This document shows, in pieces, positions 15,103 to 23,706 of a stretch of 30,182 bases of DNA (position 1 is its first letter; every line of letters begins with the position of its first letter). The stretch lies in contig CAZOGY010000028.1 in NCBI GenBank assembly GCA_964579305.1, positions 1 to 30,182 on the forward strand, in the 5' to 3' direction. Under the pieces are notes generated by a model. The model had not been told where the DNA came from and searched no databases. It saw only the letters and a list, made by a program, of their open reading frames with translations. Origin of the DNA: JBCBWG01 sp964579305 (GTDB lineage: Bacteria; Pseudomonadota; Alphaproteobacteria; Rhizobiales; Hyphomicrobiaceae). The position numbers and the translations under genes were made by a program.

Positions 15103-15843
15103 ATGGACGCTGCTGCGCCGGACTATACAGTCGTCTTGACCAGTTGCGGCCGTTTTGACCTGTTGGCCGAGACGCTCAAGAGCCTTATCGCGAACCTAGA
15201 CGTCCCGCCTGCCAAGATCATTGTGATCGAGGATTCAGGTGATGCCGCAGTCAAAGACGTTTGCGCAAGCATGAACGCGCCGATCGAGGTTTTGATCAAT
15301 CGACCGCAACTGGGCCAGATGCGCGCCATCGACAAAGCTTACGGCGCCGTGGCTACGCCCTACGTCTTCCACTGTGAGGACGACTGGCAATTCACGCGGT
15401 CAGGCTTCATTCGTGAATCGCACGTCGTGCTCGAAGCCTGTCCGGACGTCTCGATGGTCGGCCTGCGCCCACGCAGCGAATTGAACCCGCGTGTCCGCGA
15501 CTTGCCGAGCCAGACCATCAACGGCGTTGGAGCCTTTCTTTACGATCCGACCCGGCACCCGGAATACTTTGGCTACTCGTTCAATCCCGGATTGCGAAGG
15601 CTTGCCGACTATCACCGGTTCGCGCCATTCGCCGACGTCGGACACGAGCCCGAGGTGTCGCTTGCATTCAAGCAGGCCGGGTTCCGCATGGCGAATCTGG
15701 ATGAGCCCGCTGCGGTGCATATTGGCGAGGGACGCCACGTCGATGAACCCGGACGCCCCAAGCGCCCCACAACGATCATTGGGCGTTGGCAACGGTCCTT
15801 CGAAAAACGCGTTGATCGCTTCAAACGCTGGCGGGCGTCCTGA
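15103..15843 (+). CDS. Family 2 glycosyltransferase, short cytoplasmic type
   Basis: The 246-residue protein has a GT-A fold: YTVVLTSCGRFDLLAETLKSL, then KIIVIEDSGDAAV, then NRPQLGQMRAIDKAYGAVATPYVFHCEDDWQF, where CEDD is the DXD-like metal site. No membrane helix is present. The C-terminal half (FNPGLRRLADY; GHEPEVSLAFKQAGFRMANLDEPAAVHIG) resembles uncharacterised GT2 enzymes in polysaccharide clusters. The start is firm, with GGAGG five bases before the ATG. The gene is convergent with, and overlaps by 23 bases, the GT4 gene. Donor and acceptor are unknown. Confidence 0.88.
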   Translation: MDAAAPDYTVVLTSCGRFDLLAETLKSLIANLDVPPAKIIVIEDSGDAAVKDVCASMNAPIEVLINRPQLGQMRAIDKAYGAVATPYVFHCEDDWQFTRSGFIRESHVVLEACPDVSMVGLRPRSELNPRVRDLPSQTINGVGAFLYDPTRHPEYFGYSFNPGLRRLADYHRFAPFADVGHEPEVSLAFKQAGFRMANLDEPAAVHIGEGRHVDEPGRPKRPTTIIGRWQRSFEKRVDRFKRWRAS

Positions 15844-17041
15844 CCGCGGCCTCAAACCGCGGCTGCAGGGCGCTTCCGATCAAACGGTCATAGACACCCA
15901 GCGTCGCGACTTGCAGGCCGTGCACTGAAAATGACGCCCGCACATGTGCTTGGGCGCGGGCAGCAAGCGCAGTTCGCGCGGCATCGTCCAGTGCTAAGAC
16001 ATCAGCGATTGCTTGGGCGAGGGCGCCGGCGTCACCTGGCGCCACAAGCCGACCTGTCGCGGCCTGGTCTGGGACCTGCGGCGGCGCCAAAACCGTTTCC
16101 TGTGGTGCGCCGAGGGCGGTTGCGATCACCGGCGTGCCCACCGCCTGCGCCTCCGCCGCCGTCCGGCCGAACGCTTCCGGCTCGATGGAGGCGACCAGGG
16201 CAACCGCGCTCGCTGCGAAGGCTGCCGGCATATCACTGACATGGCCGACAAATCGGACTTGGTCCGCTAATCCGTACGCTTGCGCTGACGCTTTCAAGGC
16301 GGTCGCGTAGTCGGCGCGCCCTTGGTCATCGCCGGCGAAAACAAGTGCGAGATCCTGCCATGCGCCAGTGTCTTTCAACGCCCGCGCGGCGTCCAAAACA
16401 ACGCTCTGGCCCTTCCATCGCGTCAATCGTGCTGGGTGCAGGACAATCCGCGCGCCATCGTCAACGCCCCACTCCGCGCGGATCGCCGTGATCCGCTCCG
16501 CCGAGATGGCCGACCGGTCAAACCGCGCAAGATCAACGCCGCGCGGGATCACGACAAGGCGCTCATCGGACGTGTCGTAGCGCGCTTTGATCAGTTCGGC
16601 GGTCCAATTGGAGTTGGCGATCACGATATCGCCGGATGCCATTATCGCATTATAGCGCTTTTTCAGCGGCCCCGTTTCGCCATAGGCCCCGTGATAGGTC
16701 GTCACGAACGGCCGTTTGACGTGCCGGATGGCCAGGGCGGCGCTCCATGCCGGCGCACGGCTGCGAGCGTGGATCAGATCCACATCCGCGCTTTTGATGA
16801 GGCGCGCAAGTGCGATCCCATTTCGCAGCAGGGTCAACGGGTTCTTGCTGGCAAGCGGCATCGTGACGATCTCGCCGCCGACCTCTGCAAGCTGACCGGC
16901 CAAGCGCCCGCCTGCCGATGCGACCAGGGCCCGTCCGCCGGCGCGCACAATCGCCTCTGCCACTTCCAGCGTCGAAAGCTCCGCGCCGCCGGTATCGAGT
17001 TCGGGCACGACCTGCAGTATTGTCGGCGCTCTATTGGACAC
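15821..17041 (-). CDS. Family 4 glycosyltransferase
   Basis: The 406-residue protein has a GT-B fold. The N-terminal domain shows ILQVVPELDTGGAELSTLEVA (the glycine-rich GG.E acceptor loop) and IHARSRAPAWSAALA. The C-terminal nucleotide-sugar domain shows VIPRGVDLARFD, LHPARLTRWKGQSVVLDAA, and the EX7E motif in EPEAFGRTAAEAQAVGTPVIA, all standard for GT4. It probably acts in LPS or capsule assembly on the cytoplasmic side. GTG 17041 is preferred because GAGAGGG lies a few bases upstream; an ATG 13 codons further up would overlap the divergent hydrolase start. Its 3' end overlaps the convergent GT2 gene. Confidence 0.93.
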   Translation of the reverse strand: MSNRAPTILQVVPELDTGGAELSTLEVAEAIVRAGGRALVASAGGRLAGQLAEVGGEIVTMPLASKNPLTLLRNGIALARLIKSADVDLIHARSRAPAWSAALAIRHVKRPFVTTYHGAYGETGPLKKRYNAIMASGDIVIANSNWTAELIKARYDTSDERLVVIPRGVDLARFDRSAISAERITAIRAEWGVDDGARIVLHPARLTRWKGQSVVLDAARALKDTGAWQDLALVFAGDDQGRADYATALKASAQAYGLADQVRFVGHVSDMPAAFAASAVALVASIEPEAFGRTAAEAQAVGTPVIATALGAPQETVLAPPQVPDQAATGRLVAPGDAGALAQAIADVLALDDAARTALAARAQAHVRASFSVHGLQVATLGVYDRLIGSALQPRFEAAVRTPASV

Positions 17042-17069
17042 TTGACCCTCTCTGGAGCAGCGGCACGCC

Positions 17070-17852
17070 ATGTCGGACACGGCTTCTCAACCACAATTCC
17101 TGACCGTCGGCGAGGGCGCGGCCGCGCGTCGGATCGCCTACCTGCTGACCCAAGGTGCAGCACCCGGCGTGGTCTGGTTGCCCGGGTTCATGTCCGACAT
17201 GGTCTCGACCAAGGCAATGGCGCTCGCCGAATGGGGCAGCACGAACGCAATCGCCGTCACGCGGTTCGACTACTCCGGCCATGGCCAATCCGACGGCGCA
17301 TTCACGGACGGCACCTTGTCGCGCTGGCTGGAAGAAGCGGCCGCGGTGGTCACACGTCTGACGAGCGGCCCACAAATCCTGGTTGGCTCATCGATGGGCG
17401 GCCACATAACGATGCTCTTGCAGCGTCATTTGACCAACACGGACCCTGAGACGGCCGCCCGGATCCAGGCGATGGTCCTGATTGCACCGGCTTGGGATAT
17501 GACCGAGGCGCTGATGTGGGACAAGTTCCCGCAAGACGTGCGTGACACGCTCATGTCAGACGGCGTCTGGATGCGCCCGTCGCAATACGGCGACCCCTAC
17601 CCGATCACACGCGCACTCATCGAGGATGGCCGGCAGCACCTGTTTTCCGGCGACGTTTGGCGACCCGGCTGCCCCGTTCGCATCATTCAAGGCCGGCTTG
17701 ACCCCGATGTCCCGTTTGCCCATGCGCAAAAGCTCGTCGACATGATGCCGGGCGCGGACGTGGAGCTGATCGAAGTCGCAGACGGCGAACACCGCTTGTC
17801 GCGGCCAGAAGACATTACGCTATTACTCAAAACGATTGAAAGCCTGCGCTGA
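17070..17852 (+). CDS. Alpha/beta hydrolase, ABHD10-like
   Basis: The protein is 260 residues. The fold is recognised from VVWLPGFMSDMVSTKAMALAEW, FDYSGHGQSDG, and the nucleophile elbow GSSMGG (Ser108). The acid is at GRLDPDVPF (Asp211 by alignment) and the base at DGEHRLSRPED (His241). The PGFMS...KA.ALAE and FDYSG.G.SDG blocks closely match, from memory, human mitochondrial ABHD10, an acyl-protein thioesterase and acyl-glucuronide esterase. Bacterial homologues occur in alphaproteobacteria. The enzyme is probably a soluble cytoplasmic esterase or thioesterase. It is divergent from the GT4 gene, with starts only about 28 bases apart, so their promoters must overlap. Confidence 0.88.
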   Translation: MSDTASQPQFLTVGEGAAARRIAYLLTQGAAPGVVWLPGFMSDMVSTKAMALAEWGSTNAIAVTRFDYSGHGQSDGAFTDGTLSRWLEEAAAVVTRLTSGPQILVGSSMGGHITMLLQRHLTNTDPETAARIQAMVLIAPAWDMTEALMWDKFPQDVRDTLMSDGVWMRPSQYGDPYPITRALIEDGRQHLFSGDVWRPGCPVRIIQGRLDPDVPFAHAQKLVDMMPGADVELIEVADGEHRLSRPEDITLLLKTIESLR

Positions 17853-17984
17853 GCCGGTCCAATTCCGTTTCAAGCGCGATCAGGTCACCATCGCGACCCT
17901 GCACAGATCGCGTGCGCGTCGGTCGCAAACGCGCGGGCGTCGGGATACTTCGGGAGCAACCGGCACCGCGGCGGCACGGGGCGG

Positions 17985-19517
17985 TCAACGCCGCGCACCA
18001 AGCCCATCGTGGAGTGCGGTTTCGATCGCCCGCGCGTTGAGGCGCGCTGCCGTACCCTCGGGGACGACCCAAAGCCGATAGGTCTCCGACACGAACGTGC
18101 GTGCGCACCGCAAACGGCCGCCCCGCACGACTTTGCAGCTTGAATCGGCGAACACGCGGATCGGCGCGCGCCGGTCATGTCGCAGCCAGCGCAGGTCGAT
18201 CGGCTGTACCACAGCCGTACCCGCGCCCAGCGGAATGTCTCGGAACACGCAGGCCAGCTTGCGTTTGCAGGCACCGGCGCGTCGGCCCATCGTATTCACG
18301 GTGCCGAAGGCGCGTCGTCGTGACATTTCACGTGCGGGCAGTTCAGCGCCATTGCTGATGAAGCAGCGGCGCCCCAAGCACAGAACCGGATCAGCCCATT
18401 TCTGGAACCGCCGGATGCCGCGATTCCCAACGCGCAATTGCAAAAGCACCGTCACGCGGCCCGTGCGGTCAGAACGCGGCGAAACATCGAGGCCGCCGGG
18501 CTCACGCCGTTGCACGCGGAGATTTTCAGTCCGCACCGCACCTGGGCCAAACAGGATTTCGGATGCCGAGCGCTGAGACTTGGGCCGCTGCACTGCCGCC
18601 GTTCGAGGCCCGGCGTCGGTGCCAGCCACGCCGCCAGCGTCGCCGTCGGGATCCTTCAAACGAAACCGACGGCCCCAAGTGGGCGCCTCATCGCTCTCAT
18701 CCAGCGCCATGCTGGCATCCGGCCCAGCCTCTTGCTTTGGCATCGGCTCGCTCGGCCGGGTCTCCAGACGTGCCTGCGCATCGCCGGTCTCCAAACCGTC
18801 GTCATCGCGACGTGATTTTCGTGCTGTCCGCGGTGTGGTTATTGGCGCTGGCTTTTCTGCGATCGGCGTCTTGCGAAATTCGCCCTGCGGTTGCGCCGTG
18901 CGCGCGGCTTTGGGTTGCGCAGCGTCGGAACGGGCGGGCCTGGATGCTACGTCAGGCCGCGGGCCCTGTGTGCGCTGTGCCGGCGGCTTTGCGCGCGGCG
19001 ATGGCTCTTTCGCGTTGCGGAGGTCCTGCACCCGGCGCTCAAGCTTGCCAAGGATGCGATCCAGGCGTTCTTGGTGGATCTTGGCTGACGTGTCGCGCGT
19101 GTCCTGGCCGGTTTCAGACGCCGTTGGTTGACGCGCAGCGGCCTTTTTGGGGCCCTTGCCTGCGGCTTCGGCCTTGGCCCGTTCCGCAGCCTCGCGCCGC
19201 GCGCGCTCAAGCATCTCAGCTTCGTCGGCAATGCGCTGGTCGCTCAGGTCGATCCGCGTTGGCCGTCCGTTCGCTGGCCCCGCCGGCGTCTTCGGCTCAG
19301 GCGAGTGTTGCGTCCCTGGTCCGGACGGTGCTTCAGCGCGCGCTGGCTTGAGAACAACGGGACCGGGATCGCCCACGGCAAAACGGTCTGCGATGGCGCG
19401 CGCACGGTCAGGCAGGGAGTTCTGATTGGGGCCCGCGGCCCACGCAGCGTTCATCGCGGCAAGGGTTGAAAAAACGACGGCAATCACCGCGCAGTTTGGA
19501 CTTGAAACAAAGCGCAT
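17985..19517 (-). CDS. Secreted low-complexity protein with paired-cysteine C-terminus
   Basis: The protein is 510 residues from ATG 19517, which has GGGAG eight bases upstream. An N-terminal signal peptide (MRFVSSPNCAVIAVVFSTLAAM...AWA) is followed by about 330 residues rich in Pro, Ala, Arg, Lys and Gln, with charged helical stretches (RIADEAEMLERARREAAERAK; TSAKIHQERLDRILGKLERR). The last 150 residues look globular, with six cysteines in close pairs: VLCLGRRC, ACKRKLAC and SSCKVVRGGRLRC. Such pairing suggests disulfides in the periplasm. I do not recognise the family. The middle may span the periplasm or bind peptidoglycan or nucleic acid through its basic charge; this is inference only. 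The gene appears monocistronic. Confidence 0.7.
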   Translation of the reverse strand: MRFVSSPNCAVIAVVFSTLAAMNAAWAAGPNQNSLPDRARAIADRFAVGDPGPVVLKPARAEAPSGPGTQHSPEPKTPAGPANGRPTRIDLSDQRIADEAEMLERARREAAERAKAEAAGKGPKKAAARQPTASETGQDTRDTSAKIHQERLDRILGKLERRVQDLRNAKEPSPRAKPPAQRTQGPRPDVASRPARSDAAQPKAARTAQPQGEFRKTPIAEKPAPITTPRTARKSRRDDDGLETGDAQARLETRPSEPMPKQEAGPDASMALDESDEAPTWGRRFRLKDPDGDAGGVAGTDAGPRTAAVQRPKSQRSASEILFGPGAVRTENLRVQRREPGGLDVSPRSDRTGRVTVLLQLRVGNRGIRRFQKWADPVLCLGRRCFISNGAELPAREMSRRRAFGTVNTMGRRAGACKRKLACVFRDIPLGAGTAVVQPIDLRWLRHDRRAPIRVFADSSCKVVRGGRLRCARTFVSETYRLWVVPEGTAARLNARAIETALHDGLGARR

Positions 19518-19771
19518 ATCGCGTGCTCCCGCGTCGAACAAAGGGTCGAAAACGCGTGCTTCCGCCCGGCGAGCCCCGCCGACAATCGGAAAATGCAACG
19601 CTCTTGACTGCAAACACCAGAAACCTGCCGCAGGAACGAGTCCGGAACTGGCCGCGACACGGCTCAAATCGTGGCAACGGTGTTACCGTCATGAGACAAA
19701 TCTTGGCCCAAGCTGCATGAAGCCAACCTGAATGCGCCGCGCGCCATCATCACTTGGCCGTGAGCCATGCC

Positions 19772-20692
19772 TTATGCGTGCGCAGCCAATGCCCGCAACC
19801 CCTCGCGATAGGTCGGATAGGCCAGCCGCACGCCCAGGTCGCCGGTCATCCGCGCGTTCGAAACGCGCTTGTTATCGGCATAAAAACTGCGCGCCATCGG
19901 AGACAAGTCAGCGGTTTCAAATGCAACCTCGGGTGGGACCGGCAGGCCAAGCAATTCGGCCGCAAAGGCCATCACGTCCTGTGGCGGTGCGGGCAAATCA
20001 TCGCAAACGTTATAAATCGTGTGCCGGCCAAATCCCGAAAGCCCGCGCATCACAGCTTGTGCAATATCATCGACGTGAATGCGGCTGAACACTTGACCCG
20101 GCTTGACAATACGCTGAGCCGTACCCGAACGCACGCGATCCAAAGGGCTGCGTCCTGGCCCGTAGATCCCGGCCAGCCGGAAGATCTGGAGCTGACAGCC
20201 GAGATCGCCGGCAAGCGTCTGCCAGCCTTGCTCTGAGGCCAAGCGGGCCCTGCTGCGCGCCGATGTCGGCCGCGCACTCGTCGTTTCATCAACCCACGCG
20301 CCATCGTGGTCGCCGTAGACACCGGTTGTTGAGAGATATCCCAACCAGCGCAGGCGACCGGCCTCCAGAGTATGTGCTTGCGTGATCGTCTCCGCGCAGG
20401 AGGCAAGCACGGGATCTGGCGACCCATCGTCTGCATTCGCCGGGACGGAGCTGAGGATATGCGTGGCCATCGTAATCGCACGTGCAAGGTCGGGCGACGC
20501 GCGGTTGCCATCAAACACCAGGCCCTCAAAGCCTTGAGCGGACAACGCTGCTGCGCCGTCTTGCGAACGCGACGTGGCAAACACACGCCAGCCCGCGTGT
20601 TGCGCCTGGCGGCAAATGCGCGCCGCGCTATAGCCAGCCCCAAAGCAAATCAAAACGCGGGCGTCAGCGTCGCCATTCTCAGTTTCAGTCAT
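19772..20692 (-). CDS. NAD(P)-binding epimerase/dehydratase-like protein
   Basis: The protein is 306 residues from ATG 20692. It has a Rossmann fold with the nucleotide-binding turn CFGAGYSAARICRQAQHAGW and extended-SDR features: LSTTGVYGDHDGAWVDET (the Thr/Tyr region), FRLAGIYGPGRSPLDRVRSG, and FSRIHVDDIAQAVMRGL. It resembles the YeeZ/YlbE-like group of atypical SDRs rather than classical epimerases. The substrate is unknown. It is the last gene of a GST-queG-SDR run: its start overlaps the end of queG by 8 bases, with AAGG about nine bases before the ATG. The 62 codons of open frame further upstream lie inside queG and are not part of it. Confidence 0.87.
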   Translation of the reverse strand: MTETENGDADARVLICFGAGYSAARICRQAQHAGWRVFATSRSQDGAAALSAQGFEGLVFDGNRASPDLARAITMATHILSSVPANADDGSPDPVLASCAETITQAHTLEAGRLRWLGYLSTTGVYGDHDGAWVDETTSARPTSARSRARLASEQGWQTLAGDLGCQLQIFRLAGIYGPGRSPLDRVRSGTAQRIVKPGQVFSRIHVDDIAQAVMRGLSGFGRHTIYNVCDDLPAPPQDVMAFAAELLGLPVPPEVAFETADLSPMARSFYADNKRVSNARMTGDLGVRLAYPTYREGLRALAAHA

Positions 20693-21899
20693 CACCATTC
20701 GCCTTGTTCGGTTCCCGCTCAGCCTTCGCGCGGCTGCGTGCCCGCGCCGCGTCCCACTCCGCCCGGACCTGGGCATCTGGCTCAGTGACACTGCGGTGCG
20801 CCGCAAGGCTGTCAAATTCGCCGGCGTCGCAAAGTTCACCGAGCGCCCAAACCGCAATGCCCCGCACCAACGCCGACGGATCATCGAGCAGCGCGCGACA
20901 CGCCGGCACCAGCGCGCAATCGCCGGAGTTGCCTGCCGCGATCAAAGCGTTGCGTACAACGCGGTCCCGCCCGGTCCGCTTGATCGGTGTCCCCGCGAAC
21001 CGTTCGCGAAACGCCGCGTCGCTCAGCCTCAAGAGCTCGTCCAGTGGCGGATTGTCGGTGTCCGCGCGCGCCGCATAACGCTGTTCGCTGGCACGCTTTG
21101 CAAACTTGTTCCACGGACAAACGGCTAAGCAGTCATCGCAGCCAAAGACACGGTTTCCGATGGCTTTGCGGAATTCCGGAGCAATCTGCCCTTTCGCTTC
21201 GATGGTGAGATAGGCAATGCAACGCCGTGCATCGAGTTGGTAGGGTGCGGGAAATGCGTCGGTGGGACAAATGTCGAGACACGCCCGGCAACGCCCGCAA
21301 TGGTCCGTTTCGCTTGGGTCGGCGGGAAGCTGCGCTGTCGTAAGAACAGCGCCAAGAAACAACCATGAGCCAAAATCGCGCGAGACAAGATTGGTGTGCT
21401 TGCCTTGCCATCCAATGCCGGCCGCCTGCGCAAGCGGCTTTTCCATCAGCGGCGCGGTGTCGACAAAGACTTTCACGTCGCCTCCGGTCCGCGCGACGAC
21501 GAAGCGCCCAAGCTGCTTCAGCTTTGTCTTGATGATGTCGTGATAGTCTTTACCGCCGGCGTAAGCTGAGATGGCAGCACGTTGCGTGTCGGCAAGCGCC
21601 GCAAGCGGATCAGTGTCCGGTCCGTAGTTGTGGCCGACCATGATGATCGCGCGCACGCGCGGCCAAAGTGTCCGTGGATCTGCGCGCCGCTCCGCGGTCT
21701 GCGCCATCCAGTCCATGTCGCCATGCCGGCCATCTGCAAGAAAGGCCCGCAGCCGCGCACCAGCGTTGGCGATCCCATCGGGATGGGTGATGCCGCAGAC
21801 ATCGAAACCCAGGATGCGCGCGTGCGCTTTGATCTCGGCCGCAGCATCATCGGCGCTTGGATCGCCGGTAGACGTCTTGGAAGCAGCGGGCCCGGTCAA
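20685..21899 (-). CDS. queG: Epoxyqueuosine reductase
   Basis: The protein is 404 residues. QueG carries out the last step of queuosine synthesis, reducing epoxyqueuosine in tRNA with cobalamin and two [4Fe-4S] clusters. Visible are VFVDTAPLMEKPLAQAAGIGWQGKHTN, with the catalytic Asp near residue 147, cluster one CGRCRACLDIC (Cys201, 204, 207, 211), and cluster two FGCDDCLAVCPWNKF (Cys254, 257, 261), with Cys227 in between. A C-terminal HEAT-like tail follows (ALVRGIAVWALGELCDAGEFDSL). The start is a TTG that overlaps the upstream GST stop (TTGA). Its 3' end overlaps the SDR start, so all three are translationally coupled. Confidence 0.96.
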   Translation of the reverse strand: MTGPAASKTSTGDPSADDAAAEIKAHARILGFDVCGITHPDGIANAGARLRAFLADGRHGDMDWMAQTAERRADPRTLWPRVRAIIMVGHNYGPDTDPLAALADTQRAAISAYAGGKDYHDIIKTKLKQLGRFVVARTGGDVKVFVDTAPLMEKPLAQAAGIGWQGKHTNLVSRDFGSWLFLGAVLTTAQLPADPSETDHCGRCRACLDICPTDAFPAPYQLDARRCIAYLTIEAKGQIAPEFRKAIGNRVFGCDDCLAVCPWNKFAKRASEQRYAARADTDNPPLDELLRLSDAAFRERFAGTPIKRTGRDRVVRNALIAAGNSGDCALVPACRALLDDPSALVRGIAVWALGELCDAGEFDSLAAHRSVTEPDAQVRAEWDAARARSRAKAEREPNKANGDD

Positions 21900-22630
21900 A
21901 AATCGAGATCCTGATAATGGCGCGGCGGCGCAAGCCCGGCAATCCGGTCATGCAGCAACGCGCGCACACTCTTGCGGGATTTGATCCGCTGGTACCAGGC
22001 CCGGGCGCCCGGGTACCGGTCCCAGTTGACCTCGCCCAGGTAATCGGCGATCGACAGATGCGCTGCGGCCATGATGTCGGCAAACGAGAGGTCGTCGCCA
22101 GCAATCCACGACCGTTGATCCGCAAGCAGCGACAGATAACCCAGGTAGTTCGCCAGATTGGTCCGCACGATCCTCAGATGGTCTGGGTTGGGTGGGGCCG
22201 GCCGCCGCTCGTAGACTGGGCGCACCTTCTCCAGCAGAAATTCTTGCGTGACATGCTTGTCAAAGCCGTCCTGGAAAAGCGCAACCAGGCGTCGAACCTC
22301 GGCCCGTTCTTCCGCGTCGCGGCCCGGGAACATCCGCACGCTTGCCACGCGCGACATGCCGGCTTGATCGGCGCCGATCAAACGGGTCCACAAGGTCGTG
22401 TCACCGCGGGCCTCGTCGCAGAATTCCGAAATGGCATAGCTGCCGGCAATCCAGCTTCCGTCCGCCATGGCAAGAACCGGCAGCGCACCGGACGGCGAGA
22501 CGTCCAACAGCCGGCGGCTTGGCGCCCATGGGTTTTCCTCAGCAAGCCGGACCGTCAGGCCAAGCTCGGACAGCGCGATCCGCACCGCGCGCGAGCGTCC
22601 GCACAGCCTGAAGTGAGACAACGTCAGCAT
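21896..22630 (-). CDS. Glutathione S-transferase-like protein
   Basis: The protein is 244 residues from ATG 22630. The N-terminal thioredoxin-like domain reads TLSHFRLCGRSRAVRIALSELGL and LLDVSPSGALPVLAMADGSWIAGSYAISEFCDEA, with the cis-Pro and the Glu-Ser-type (here Gly-Ser) glutathione contact. The C-terminal all-helical domain contains YLSLLADQRSWIAGDDLSFADIMAAAHLSIADYLGEV, the N-capping box of GSTs. The function could be glutathione conjugation or a reductase role beside QueG, but no direct link is known to me. GGAGG lies four bases before the ATG. An ATG eight codons upstream is less likely. This is the first full gene of the GST-queG-SDR set. Confidence 0.9.
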   Translation of the reverse strand: MLTLSHFRLCGRSRAVRIALSELGLTVRLAEENPWAPSRRLLDVSPSGALPVLAMADGSWIAGSYAISEFCDEARGDTTLWTRLIGADQAGMSRVASVRMFPGRDAEERAEVRRLVALFQDGFDKHVTQEFLLEKVRPVYERRPAPPNPDHLRIVRTNLANYLGYLSLLADQRSWIAGDDLSFADIMAAAHLSIADYLGEVNWDRYPGARAWYQRIKSRKSVRALLHDRIAGLAPPRHYQDLDF

Positions 22631-22692
22631 CGGGCCTCCAAAGCACTGCGCCAAGCTGTGACGTGCGCGCCATGGCCTAAGGCGAAGTTCAC
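22624..22692 (-). CDS. Possible 22-codon leader peptide upstream of the GST gene
   Basis: A GTG at 22692 is preceded by a strong AAGGAG (22701-22706) at eight-base spacing. It opens a 22-codon frame (VNFALGHGAHVTAWRSALEARC) whose TGA overlaps the GST start as ATGCTGA. The arrangement would couple translation of the GST-queG-SDR set. The frame is also open further upstream, so it could be chance. Confidence 0.25.
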   Translation of the reverse strand: MNFALGHGAHVTAWRSALEARC

Positions 22693-22755
22693 GATCAATG
22701 CTCCTTCCTGTTGAACAGGGCAGCGATCAGGCCGCATGCAACGGCCCCAGCCAAC

Positions 22756-22783
22756 GTGTGGCGCGCCCCTTGGCGCGCCGCAC
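22756..22783. repeat. Perfect GGCGCGCC hairpin in the divergent intergenic region
   Basis: Two GGCGCGCC palindromes (22760-22767 and 22772-22779) are separated by CCTT and flanked by GTG/CAC, giving an 8+3 bp stem with one mismatch. It sits between the divergent GST and uppP genes, about 75 bases before the uppP start, so it may lie in a 5' leader or be a protein-binding site. No T-run follows on either strand close enough to call it a terminator. Confidence 0.55.
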
Positions 22784-22858
22784 TCAAAAATGGTCACTCC
22801 CGACGGCTGATACCGATTTGAACGGGGACGTCTGTGCCCGCTAAGCAAGGAAGCGCCG

Positions 22859-23692
22859 ATGCCGACCTGGCAGGTCATCCTCCTGGGCCTCTTGGAAGGC
22901 CTGACCGAGTTCATCCCGGTCTCCTCCACGGGCCATCTCCTTTTGGCTGGACACTTTTTGGGGTTTGAGTCGCCCGGCAAGACCTTTGAGGTGCTGATCC
23001 AGCTTGGCGCCATACTGGCCATCTTGTCTGTTTACGCAGCAAAGCTCTGGCAGATGCTGACCGAACTGCCGTCCAAACCAGAAACCCGCCAGTTCGTTTT
23101 CGCAATCCTGCTGGCTTTTCTGCCGGCTGCTGTCGTTGGCGTCCTTGCGCACGATTTTATCAAGACCGTTCTGTTTGAAAGCCCGCTCCTGATCTGCACT
23201 ACACTGATTATCGGCGGTGTCATTCTCCTGTGGGTTGACCGCCTGAAGCTGGAGCCACGCTACAGCGAAGTCACGGAGTTTCCGCCGAGCTTGGCTTTTA
23301 AGATCGGTATTTGTCAGTGCCTCGCCATGGTCCCGGGTGTATCGCGCTCAGGTGCCACGATTGTTGGCGCCTTGCTGCTTGGCACCGACAAGCGGTCTGC
23401 CGCGGAGTTCTCGTTCTTTCTGGCAATGCCGACAATGGCCGGCGCCTTTGCTTATGATCTTTACAAGAATTGGTCCGTCATCACGCCGGAGGATGTAAGC
23501 GGCATCATCCTCGGCTTTGTCACGGCGTTCTTCGCGGCCGTCGTGGTTGTGCGTTTCCTTCTGGAGTTTGTCAGCCGCCACGGATTTGCGCTGTTTGCCT
23601 GGTGGCGCATCGTCGTCGGTGTCCTGGGCCTGATCGGCCTGGCCGTCATCCCCGATCCCTCGGCAACGTCCACGGCCATGGCAGCGCTGTAA
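22859..23692 (+). CDS. uppP: Undecaprenyl-diphosphate phosphatase (BacA/UppP)
   Basis: The protein is 277 residues, the usual BacA-type size, with about eight membrane helices. It removes a phosphate from undecaprenyl diphosphate on the periplasmic face, recycling the lipid carrier for peptidoglycan and polysaccharide synthesis, and it confers bacitracin tolerance when overproduced. The catalytic region LLEGLTEFIPVSSTGHL (residues 11-27) and the second conserved block PGVSRSGATI (159-168) are intact. AAGGA lies upstream of the ATG. It stands alone on the plus strand, divergent from the GST-queG-SDR set and convergent with the solute-binding protein gene. Confidence 0.97.
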   Translation: MPTWQVILLGLLEGLTEFIPVSSTGHLLLAGHFLGFESPGKTFEVLIQLGAILAILSVYAAKLWQMLTELPSKPETRQFVFAILLAFLPAAVVGVLAHDFIKTVLFESPLLICTTLIIGGVILLWVDRLKLEPRYSEVTEFPPSLAFKIGICQCLAMVPGVSRSGATIVGALLLGTDKRSAAEFSFFLAMPTMAGAFAYDLYKNWSVITPEDVSGIILGFVTAFFAAVVVVRFLLEFVSRHGFALFAWWRIVVGVLGLIGLAVIPDPSATSTAMAAL

Positions 23693-23706
23693 TCGTCGAG
23701 ACGTGC

